Source: Pontiella sp. | GTDB lineage: Bacteria; Verrucomicrobiota; Kiritimatiellia; Kiritimatiellales; Pontiellaceae | Direction of reading: 5' to 3' | Length of the DNA: 7,181 nucleotides | Assembly (NCBI GenBank): GCA_029939385.1 | Contig: JAOZSZ010000069.1 | Location: 1-7,181, forward strand | Shown here: positions 1 to 5,604 of the stretch, piece after piece | How the letters are laid out: each line of letters opens with the position of its first letter | Position numbering within the stretch: the stretch's first letter is position 1 | The notes under the pieces: generated by a model | Told to the model about the DNA's origin: nothing | Databases searched by the model: none | The model's input: only the letters and a program-made list of their open reading frames with translations | Position numbers and translations under genes: made by a program

Positions 1-11
1 CATTTTAAAAA

Positions 12-46
12 CTTTGCGATCCTCCGCGCTCTTCGCGCCTTTGCGT
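12..46. repeat. Four tandem CTTTGCG-like units
   Basis: Four imperfect head-to-tail units of 8-10 bases follow a CTYYGCGNN pattern: CTTTGCGATC, CTCCGCGCT, CTTCGCGC and CTTTGCGT. On the other strand they read as ACGCAAAG/GCGCGAAG-type units. The array is flanked by A-rich DNA on both sides. It resembles the short dispersed GCAAAG/GCGAAG repeats found between genes in many bacterial genomes, but that resemblance is from memory and was not tested. It lies outside any recognisable gene. Confidence 0.55.
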
Positions 47-60
47 TGAAAAAAACAGTG

Positions 61-212
61 GGCAGGATTAGGTCTGGATATTTGTCCCCGTCCTGAGAGG
101 CAGGCGGGCCGCCTGCGGTACATGGGATGGCGCGCAGGCAGGATCACGGATCCTCAGCTCGGCACGCTCGGCGATCACGCCCTCCCGAAGGTGGTTTGAT
201 CGCCCAGGCGGC
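61..212. repeat. Cluster of short inverted and direct repeats in non-coding DNA
   Basis: This GC-rich stretch has no credible gene but is full of symmetry. GCAGGCGG and CCGCCTGC form a perfect 8-bp inverted repeat around one base (100-116). GGATC and GATCC pair around ACG (141-153). GCTCGGC is repeated directly at 157-163 and 166-172. GGCGATCA and TGATCGCC form the arms of a larger hairpin (170-204). GGCAGGAT occurs at 61-68 and again at 137-144. CAGGCGGC at 205-212 is the inverse of GCCGCCTG at 108-115. Together this suggests a REP-like or other dispersed extragenic element downstream of fhs. Whether it recurs elsewhere in the genome cannot be seen from one window. Confidence 0.45.
170..204 (-). 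terminator. Possible 3'-end stem-loop downstream of fhs
   Basis: The outer arms GGCGATCA (170-177) and TGATCGCC (197-204) are perfect complements. Read on the minus strand, the inner part closes as CC-TTCG-GG, a UUCG tetraloop, with two short GC pairs, a mismatch and a small bulge between. It begins about 70 bases past the fhs stop codon. No T-run follows it on the minus strand, so it is not a classic intrinsic terminator; it may stabilise the mRNA end or mark a Rho-dependent stop. On the plus strand a T-run (213-217) lies 8 bases beyond the stem, but no plus-strand gene precedes it within the window. Confidence 0.35.
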
Positions 213-272
213 TTTTTCTCTGCTGATTTGTTCATCCAATTTCTGGATAAGTTATGGAGGGGTTTTATGGGG

Positions 273-2036
273 TTAAAACAGTCCCGTTACTTTCCCTGTA
301 TCTACATCCACGTCGATCTGTCGGAACCCTGGGTTTGATCCTGTTCCAGGTAAAAGCTTAATGGCTCCGGCCACGGGGACAACAAATCCTGCCCCTTTAT
401 AGATAAGGACATCACGGATGGGGAGGGTCCAGCCCGTTGGACGGCCTTTAAGCGTTGGATCGTGCGAGAGGCTGAGGTGGGTTTTCACCATGCACGTACC
501 CATTTTTGCTACTTCAGGATCATTCTGGAAGAGGGTCATTTTTTCTTCGGCTTCGTCCGACCATTCAACGCCATCTGCTCCATAGATTTCGGTGGCAATT
601 TTTTCGACGCGCTCTTTTAGGGGCATGTCTAGATCGTAGAGGAATTCAAAATGATGTTCTTCTTCGCAGGCTGCCACAACGGCTTCGGCCAGTTCGACGG
701 CGCCTTCGCCGCCTTTGAGCCAATGTTCGGAAACGGCACAACGCGCCCCTGTTTCTTCTGCGATCCGGCGGATGAGAGCGTGTTCGGCTGGAGTGTCGGT
801 GTAGAAGCTGTTGATGCAGACGACGGGATTGGCGCCACTCTTTTTTACAATTTCAATATGGGCGATCAGGTTATCGCAACCCGCTTCTAGTAGTTGAAGA
901 TTCTCGTTGGTGTAGGCCTCATCAAGTGGTTTTCCCGGCTTCACTTCGGGGCCGCCGCCATGCATTTTTAGAGCACGTACGGTGGCGACAATCACAACGG
1001 CGTCGGGTTTGAGACCGGAGTAGCGGCATTTTAAATCCCAGAATTTTTCATAACCAATATCTGCGGCAAAGCCGCTTTCGGTTACAAGATATTCGCCCAT
1101 ACGAATGCCGAGCATATCGGCAATCACGGAGTTTTGGCCAATCGCAATATTAGCGAATGGGCCGGCATGCACGAGGACGGGGTTGCCTTCGATGGTTTGT
1201 ACTAAGTTGGGATTGAGGGCTTCAACCATGAGTGCGGTCATGGCCCCATCCACTTCGAGGTCGGCGGTGGTGACTTCTGCACCACTGCGGCTGTAGGCCA
1301 CCACCATTTTCCCAATCCGCTCCCGCATATCGGAGAGGCTGTTGGCGACGGCAAGAATGGCCATAATTTCGCTTGATACCGTGATTTGGAAGCCGGACTC
1401 CATTTCGTAGCCGTCCATTTTTCCGCCTTTTCCGATGGTAATATTACGCAAGGCTTGTGCGCAGAAATCCATGGCCCATTTGATTTGAACGCGCTCGGGA
1501 TCGATATCAAGACGTTTGATTCCAATTTTTTTCAGACGCGCATCGTCGTAGTTGTGTTCGTGTTGCATCCGGGCGGTCAGTGCGACCATACAGAGGTTGT
1601 GTGCATTGGTGATGGCGTCGATGTCTCCGGTCAGACCGAGCGAGAAGGGGGCGAGCGGAATGCATTGAGCCAGCCCGCCTCCGGCGGCAGAGCCTTTAAT
1701 ATTAAACGTGGGGCCACTGCTGGGCTGGCGAATGGCTCCAACGGGTTTTTTGCCGATAATGCCGAGGCCTTCTACAAGCCCCATTGTGGTGGTGGTTTTT
1801 CCTTCACCGAGTGGGGTGGGAGTGATGGCTGTGACATCAACATATTTACCAATAGGCAGATCCTTCACGCGGTTCCATGTGGAGGTATAGTCAATTTTTG
1901 CCACATTGCGGCCCATGGGAATGAGTTCCCCTTCCTGTAGCCCTAGTTTTTCACCAATTTCTTGGATGGGCTTAATCTTTTTTTCTGCGGCTTCGGCAAT
2001 TTGCCAGTCTGCGAGTTGAGTGGGATCAAGTTTCAT
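273..2036 (-). CDS. fhs: Formate--tetrahydrofolate ligase (10-formyl-THF synthetase)
   Basis: This cytosolic enzyme joins formate to tetrahydrofolate using ATP, giving 10-formyl-THF for purine synthesis, initiator formyl-methionine and C1 metabolism; it is reversible and also serves acetogenic pathways. The 587-residue protein is full length, slightly longer than the usual roughly 556 residues. Visible motifs are the ATP-binding loop [13 protein letters not shown] (72-84), [13 protein letters not shown] (103-115) followed by [20 protein letters not shown] (135-148), [11 protein letters not shown] (290-300), [14 protein letters not shown] (350-363) and [10 protein letters not shown] (518-527). 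The ending GKVTGLF and the [10 protein letters not shown] form resemble the synthetase domain of eukaryotic C1-THF synthase and deltaproteobacterial-type enzymes more than the KTQYSFSDDP form of clostridial or Bacillus Fhs. No dehydrogenase or cyclohydrolase domain is attached. The ATG is set by an AAGGAA site 7 bases upstream. It lies 38 bp behind focA and is probably cotranscribed with it. Confidence 0.97.
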   Translation of the reverse strand: MKLDPTQLADWQIAEAAEKKIKPIQEIGEKLGLQEGELIPMGRNVAKIDYTSTWNRVKDLPIGKYVDVTAITPTPLGEGKTTTTMGLVEGLGIIGKKPVGAIRQPSSGPTFNIKGSAAGGGLAQCIPLAPFSLGLTGDIDAITNAHNLCMVALTARMQHEHNYDDARLKKIGIKRLDIDPERVQIKWAMDFCAQALRNITIGKGGKMDGYEMESGFQITVSSEIMAILAVANSLSDMRERIGKMVVAYSRSGAEVTTADLEVDGAMTALMVEALNPNLVQTIEGNPVLVHAGPFANIAIGQNSVIADMLGIRMGEYLVTESGFAADIGYEKFWDLKCRYSGLKPDAVVIVATVRALKMHGGGPEVKPGKPLDEAYTNENLQLLEAGCDNLIAHIEIVKKSGANPVVCINSFYTDTPAEHALIRRIAEETGARCAVSEHWLKGGEGAVELAEAVVAACEEEHHFEFLYDLDMPLKERVEKIATEIYGADGVEWSDEAEEKMTLFQNDPEVAKMGTCMVKTHLSLSHDPTLKGRPTGWTLPIRDVLIYKGAGFVVPVAGAIKLLPGTGSNPGFRQIDVDVDTGKVTGLF

Positions 2037-2043
2037 ATTTTAT

Positions 2044-2049
2044 TTCCTT
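2044..2049 (-). promoter_or_regulatory. Ribosome binding site of fhs
   Basis: On the minus strand AAGGAA stands 7 bases before the fhs ATG, within an AT-rich leader. It supports the chosen start and gives fhs its own translation initiation inside the presumed focA-fhs message. Confidence 0.6.
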
Positions 2050-2062
2050 AGCTTAAGCTTAA
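2050..2062. repeat. Tandem AGCTTA with interlocking palindromes
   Basis: AGCTTA is repeated twice head to tail and followed by A, which creates two overlapping perfect 10-bp palindromes, AGCTTAAGCT (2050-2059) and TTAAGCTTAA (2053-2062). It fills part of the 38-bp gap between focA and fhs, next to the fhs ribosome binding site. Neither palindrome has a loop, so an RNA hairpin is unlikely. A DNA-binding site is possible but nothing else supports one. Confidence 0.3.
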
Positions 2063-2074
2063 AAAAGTGAAGTA

Positions 2075-2911
2075 TTATGCGTCCTGTTTTCGGAGGTAAA
2101 GGATCCAATATATGGCACCAACAAAAACGGCGCCCCCAATGATATTTCCAAGAGTTACGGGCAGTAGATTGTTTAGCAAAAAACCGTTGAGCGTTAGATT
2201 TGAAAGATCAGTTCCATGGAGTAGTCCAACGATCTCGGGGTTATTTTTCAAGATTAATCCCGATGGAATAAAATACATATTGGCAATGGAGTGTTCAAAT
2301 CCCATAGCGACAAATGCGGTGATCGGGAGGATAATCGCTAGAATCTTGTCGGTAACCGATCGGCAGCTGTAGCAAAGCCAGATGGCGAGGCAGACTAGAA
2401 TGTTGCAAAGTATCCCACTCGTTAAAGCCTGTGTGAAGGTGAGGTTTACTTTGGCATTGGCGATGGCGAGTGCTTTTGCTCCGACGGCTCCCGAGTTCCC
2501 CATCCAGTGGTTACTAAAATGGATCAGCGCTACAATGGAAAGTGCTCCAATTAGATTTCCAAAAAATACAAAGATCCAGCCCCGTAACATTTTTCGCAAC
2601 TTAATCTTTCCGCTAAAATAGCCCATCACCATGAGGGTGTCGCCCGTGAACAAATCAGCCCCGGCAATGATGACTAAAATCAGGCCGAGGGAGAAGGTTG
2701 CCCCTCCGATCAGTTGGGTTAGCCCAACGCCTAATGCGGAGTCGTGTATGGTAAGCGTAAAGAAGGCGGCGCCGAAGGCAATAAACGAACCGGCTTGTAT
2801 CGCTAAAAAGAAGGCGGTAATAAAACTCCGGTTTGCCTTACGAATGGCCGAGGCTTCCGCCCATTTTGCCATTTCAGCGGGCACATAAGCATCTAGTATT
2901 AATTTTTCCAT
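2075..2911 (-). CDS. focA: Formate/nitrite transporter family channel, FocA-like
   Basis: This inner-membrane FNT protein would work as a pentamer passing formate (or related small anions) in or out with pH-dependent gating. The 278 residues match the family length. Six membrane spans can be traced: about 28-53, 62-99 broken by the omega loop, 106-132, 157-183, 189-229 broken, and 248-273. Residues recalled as lining the E. coli FocA pore reappear with a constant offset of two: F73, L87, F88, T89, N170, V173, F200 and the central histidine H207 in GFEHSIANMYFIP (204-216). GADLFTGDT (84-92) is the omega-loop signature. The family also contains nitrite (NirC) and hydrosulfide channels; formate is preferred here because the formate-activating gene fhs follows directly. 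The start codon has only a weak GGGA upstream, but the N-terminus fits the family. A likely promoter lies at 2946-2974. Confidence 0.93.
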   Translation of the reverse strand: MEKLILDAYVPAEMAKWAEASAIRKANRSFITAFFLAIQAGSFIAFGAAFFTLTIHDSALGVGLTQLIGGATFSLGLILVIIAGADLFTGDTLMVMGYFSGKIKLRKMLRGWIFVFFGNLIGALSIVALIHFSNHWMGNSGAVGAKALAIANAKVNLTFTQALTSGILCNILVCLAIWLCYSCRSVTDKILAIILPITAFVAMGFEHSIANMYFIPSGLILKNNPEIVGLLHGTDLSNLTLNGFLLNNLLPVTLGNIIGGAVFVGAIYWILYLRKQDA

Positions 2912-2930
2912 TCAGCATTCCCGTTCGCTT

Positions 2931-3014
2931 TCACTGTTTCCGAAAACTATCGCAAAAGTTATCCAACAGTTCAATGGCGTCGCTCGTTTTTTCCATTATC
3001 GTCGTTAAAACCAT
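2931..3014 (-). CDS. Possible 27-residue small ORF upstream of focA
   Basis: A minus-strand ORF runs from ATG at 3014 to TGA at 2931-2933, with a second ATG at 2996 that would give 21 residues (MEKTSDAIELLDNFC...). The frame is open back to a TGA at 3051-3053. Its residues look protein-like: an amphipathic pattern of acidic, aliphatic and aromatic positions with a charged RKQ end. No good Shine-Dalgarno stands before either ATG. It ends 19 bases before the focA start and overlaps the best focA promoter candidate, so the two readings compete. It may be a leader peptide, a small protein, the tail of a decayed gene, or chance. No homologue is recognised. Confidence 0.22.
   Translation of the reverse strand: MVLTTIMEKTSDAIELLDNFCDSFRKQ
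2946..2974 (-). promoter_or_regulatory. Candidate focA-fhs promoter
   Basis: On the minus strand TTGAAC (2974-2969) is separated by exactly 17 bases from GATAGT (2951-2946), which is preceded by TGC as in an extended -10 element. Each hexamer matches 4 of 6 sigma-70 consensus bases. It lies 35 bases upstream of the focA ATG, leaving a short leader. No operator-like palindrome is evident beside it. Confidence 0.42.
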
Positions 3015-3055
3015 CTTTTCATAAAGATCCCCATAAAAAGCTCGAATCCTTCAAT

Positions 3056-3658
3056 GTGCTTGTTAGTCTACTTGATGTGAACCCGATTGATCATTTTGAG
3101 CAAAATCGTCCCGTGCATTTAGCCTTGCGGGATGTCTATTACATGCGAGCAACCTATTTACTAAAAAGCTCAAAAGAGATTGAGATGCAGGGGTTGGACG
3201 CAGATGATTATGAAGAGATTCTCTTTCTGCTTCGCTCCGCTCGGAAACATGGACGTTTCGTCATTCGAAGTCATATAAAGAATGATAATAATACCCAGTT
3301 TTGTAACTTTATCAATATGCTGGTTGGAAATGTAAAAGCCGTGCTTTCTATGCTTAATCTTAAACATTCTGTTGAGGCAAAAGACGGGTTTTTCTTCTCT
3401 TTTCTTGAAGTAAATCATGCCTCGGTTGCCCTTCAGGCGGAGGAGTATGAGCGCCGCTCTCGCGATATTATTCGTTGTTTGTGCAGTACCTTGAATCTTT
3501 CCACAGCGGCCTATGAAGAGCTTAAAGGCAAAAACGACAAAGCATTTAGTCCTTTTGAGAGAGAGCGCTACGATAAGGCGGCGAAGCATTATACGGCACT
3601 CATTGAAAAGACCCCCTTTCTGCCACAGTACAAAAAGCGCCTAGGTTTTTTTGCCTAG
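3056..3658 (+). CDS. Hypothetical protein, 200 residues, family not recognised
   Basis: I do not recognise this protein. The chosen start is GTG, with no Shine-Dalgarno in front of it. The frame stays open upstream to a TAA at 2900-2902 but offers no ATG, GTG or TTG there. The first ATG inside is residue 30 (3143). The sequence is soluble-looking and rich in helix-forming, charged residues, with acidic stretches (GLDADDYEE, 46-54) and a basic tail (QYKKRLGFF, 191-199). It has no signal peptide, no clear membrane span and no known catalytic motif; four cysteines (C83, C141, C143 and none paired in a CxxC) do not form a zinc site apart from the lone CLC at 141-143. The DNA is AT-richer than mutL. 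It stands alone on its strand, diverging from focA and converging on mutL with overlapping stop codons. The long open frame and sensible composition make it probably real, with an uncertain start. Confidence 0.6.
   Translation: MLVSLLDVNPIDHFEQNRPVHLALRDVYYMRATYLLKSSKEIEMQGLDADDYEEILFLLRSARKHGRFVIRSHIKNDNNTQFCNFINMLVGNVKAVLSMLNLKHSVEAKDGFFFSFLEVNHASVALQAEEYERRSRDIIRCLCSTLNLSTAAYEELKGKNDKAFSPFERERYDKAAKHYTALIEKTPFLPQYKKRLGFFA
3655..3658. other. Shared CTAG: overlapping stop codons of two convergent genes
   Basis: The self-complementary CTAG supplies TAG to the plus-strand hypothetical gene (3656-3658) and TAG to mutL on the minus strand (3657-3655). The two genes therefore overlap tail to tail by four bases. 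A 5-bp inverted repeat, CTAGG (3641-3645) with CCTAG (3654-3658), surrounds the T-run at the junction, but it lies within coding DNA and is too short to call a terminator. The transcripts must overlap unless they end inside the opposite gene. Confidence 0.85.
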
Positions 3659-5427
3659 TCGCGGCTAAACTTTCGATCCAATTCCGTGAAGCTGGTATAG
3701 ATCAACGTGGGTCTCCCGCGCGGGGAGGTGTAAGGCATTTCGGTTTTGGCCAAATCATCCACCAGGGCTTCAATTTCAAGCTCGGTCAACTGATCTTTAA
3801 TGCGTACGGCTGTTTGGCAGGCGGCTTGGGCAATCTTTTCTTGTATCAGCTCCCGCGTGCCGCACTTTTTCCCCGACCGTTCTAATTCCCGCGCAATTTC
3901 AACCAGCAATAATTCCGCCGGGCCGTCTTGCACATAGATCGGTAATGCGTCGATGATGAATGTATCGCCTCCAAACTCTGAAACTCCGAATCCAAGTTCT
4001 TGAAGGACGTCAAGATGATCGCGAACGGTTTGGGCATCAGACGGGAGGAGTTCAATGGTTTCTGGTGCGAGCAGTCCTTGTTTCTGGAGGGTATGTTTAT
4101 GAGCGGCGGCCATAAACTTTTCGAATAGCACACGCTCGTGTGCTGCGCGGGGTTCCATGAGCACAAAACCATCTTCGGTTTCAAGTACCACATAGTTTCC
4201 TCCCATCTGTCCAATAATCCGGCACCAACCCCAAGGGGAGGTTGACGCTTGAGTCGGCGGGTTTTCCTGCGGGGAGCTCGGTTTAATAACCTCAGATTTC
4301 ACCAGCAGTTCATCCATTTTTTTCTGGGTTTCAAACGTTGGCCTAACGGGAGCTGGAGGCGTGTTGTTCTCGACGTTTGGACTGCAAGGACGTTGCTCCT
4401 CTAAATCGCAGAACGATTCCGGATTTATGGAATCGAAGGAGAGTGCTTTTTGAAGTGCGGCAACGATGGCATCACGCAACTGATTCGGCCGACGGAAGCG
4501 GACTTCTTTTTTTGTAGGGTGAACGTTCACATCGACGAGCGATGGCTCCATTTCAATAAAGAGAAAAACGGCAGGGAAGCGGCCCTTCGTAATGAGGGCA
4601 TGATAGGCTTCGTTCAGTGCGTGATAGACCACGGGGGCGGCGGCGGGGCGGCCATTGATAAAGATATATTGATCTTGCCGATCTTTGCGCCCCGTTTGGG
4701 GTAAGCCTGCGAATCCGGTGATGGTGTATTCGCTGTCAGAATAGTCGAGCGGCAAAAGTTGCTCCAGAAATCCGGTGTTGTATAATTCCGAAATCCGATC
4801 CTCCATTTTGCCCGCCAGGGGAAGCTGATAAACGATTCGCTCATCGACCTTGAGGCTCATTCCAACCGTTGGGTGCGCGAGGGCGTGGACGAGGAAGAGC
4901 TGGCGAATATGGGATAGTTCGGTCTGTTCAGCGCGTAGGAATTTACGCCGAGCGGGCACGTTAAAAAATAGGTTTCGGATTTCTATGCGCGTGCCGACAG
5001 GGCAGCCAATATCCTCCACACTAAGCAATTTTCCGCCCGCAATCTGAACTTCCGTGCCGGATAAATTTTCTTTTATTCGGGTGATGAGCGTGAAGCGTGA
5101 TACCGATGAAATCGAGGAGAGGGCCTCGCCGCGAAAGCCAAGCGTATGGATGTTTTCGATGTCGGCCTCGGAACGAATTTTACTCGTGGCATGGCGCTCA
5201 ATACTCAACAGCGCTTGATCGTGATCCATTCCGCAACCGTTGTCCGTGATGGCAATCAACTGTCGCCCGCCGCGAATGATCTCCACATCCACCTGCGTTG
5301 CCCCTGCATCGAGCGCGTTTTCAAATAATTCCTTCATCACCGACGCCGGGCGCTCGACGACTTCCCCGGCGGCGATTTTATTGATCACCTGATCGGGTAA
5401 TAGCTGGATGACGGGTTTACTTTTCAT
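3655..5427 (-). CDS. mutL: DNA mismatch repair protein MutL
   Basis: MutL links MutS mismatch recognition to strand removal in the cytoplasm. At 590 residues it is near the family norm (about 600). The GHKL ATPase domain (about 1-330) has E33 and N37 in KELFENALDAGAT, D62 in DNGCGM, ATSKI (80-84), GFRGEAL (97-103) and the lysine motif NVHPTKKEVRF (301-311). A proline-rich linker covers about 335-397. The C-terminal dimerisation domain follows, with a clamp-binding QGLLAP (450-455), AACQTAVR (535-542) and a final FSR (587-589). The endonuclease metal site is altered: the usual DQHAAxE reads EPRAAHE (425-431), and CPHGRP reads SPRGRP (568-573). This copy is therefore probably not a nuclease. 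The ATG is fixed by the conserved N-terminal IAAGEVVERP, although no Shine-Dalgarno is visible. It is divergent from mscS. Confidence 0.97.
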   Translation of the reverse strand: MKSKPVIQLLPDQVINKIAAGEVVERPASVMKELFENALDAGATQVDVEIIRGGRQLIAITDNGCGMDHDQALLSIERHATSKIRSEADIENIHTLGFRGEALSSISSVSRFTLITRIKENLSGTEVQIAGGKLLSVEDIGCPVGTRIEIRNLFFNVPARRKFLRAEQTELSHIRQLFLVHALAHPTVGMSLKVDERIVYQLPLAGKMEDRISELYNTGFLEQLLPLDYSDSEYTITGFAGLPQTGRKDRQDQYIFINGRPAAAPVVYHALNEAYHALITKGRFPAVFLFIEMEPSLVDVNVHPTKKEVRFRRPNQLRDAIVAALQKALSFDSINPESFCDLEEQRPCSPNVENNTPPAPVRPTFETQKKMDELLVKSEVIKPSSPQENPPTQASTSPWGWCRIIGQMGGNYVVLETEDGFVLMEPRAAHERVLFEKFMAAAHKHTLQKQGLLAPETIELLPSDAQTVRDHLDVLQELGFGVSEFGGDTFIIDALPIYVQDGPAELLLVEIARELERSGKKCGTRELIQEKIAQAACQTAVRIKDQLTELEIEALVDDLAKTEMPYTSPRGRPTLIYTSFTELDRKFSRD

Positions 5428-5453
5428 TCGCAGGAACGTAATGAATGCCTAGG

Positions 5454-5486
5454 TTGACTACAATCTCGAAAAACCTTCCTTATACT
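5454..5486 (+). promoter_or_regulatory. Weak upstream promoter candidate
   Basis: TTGACT (5454-5459) and TATACT (5481-5486) each match the sigma-70 consensus in five of six bases. The 21-base gap between them is too long for a normal promoter. It may be a second, poorly active mscS start, or TATACT may work with an activator. The site at 5536-5564 is preferred. Confidence 0.22.
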
Positions 5487-5535
5487 CTGATGGGAGTCGG
5501 CGGGTCGCGGGCCGGCGTTTTAAATCGACAAAGGC

Positions 5536-5564
5536 TTGAGGGGTTCATGGCAAGGGGCTAGAGT
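5536..5564 (+). promoter_or_regulatory. Likely mscS promoter
   Basis: TTGAGG (5536-5541) and TAGAGT (5559-5564) are separated by exactly 17 bases, each with four of six consensus matches. Transcription would start near 5571, leaving a leader of about 34 bases before the mscS ATG, in line with the good ribosome binding site downstream. No obvious osmotic-regulator site is seen. Confidence 0.45.
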
Positions 5565-5592
5565 TTTTCATTCGTAACGGGGCAAATCAATC

Positions 5593-5598
5593 AAGGAG
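5593..5598 (+). promoter_or_regulatory. Ribosome binding site of the mscS-family gene
   Basis: AAGGAG stands six bases before the ATG at 5605 and fixes that start. It is the strongest Shine-Dalgarno in the window; mutL and the 200-residue gene show none. Confidence 0.8.
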
Positions 5599-5604
5599 TT
5601 TTGT

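Noticed and set aside
1..3. CAT at the window edge as a start codon of a minus-strand gene leaving the window
   Set aside because: Only three bases are visible and no ribosome site precedes it on that strand, so it cannot be supported.
100..172. Integron attC site or CRISPR-like array
   Set aside because: The repeats differ from one another, there are no regular spacers, and no integrase or cas gene is in the window.
234..248. ATCCA/TGGAT hairpin just after the fhs stop as terminator
   Set aside because: The 5-bp AT-containing stem has no T-run on the minus strand.
1386..1940. 184-residue plus-strand open frame inside fhs
   Set aside because: It lies wholly antisense to a clearly conserved fhs, has no ribosome site, and its residue mix is what the complement of fhs codons gives.
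2912..3055. Riboswitch (THF or similar) in front of focA
   Set aside because: No recognisable aptamer core or expression platform was found, and the predicted leader from the likely promoter is too short.
3170..3589. 139-residue minus-strand open frame opposite the orphan gene
   Set aside because: It has a basic, low-quality composition and no start signal; the plus-strand reading is far more protein-like and longer.
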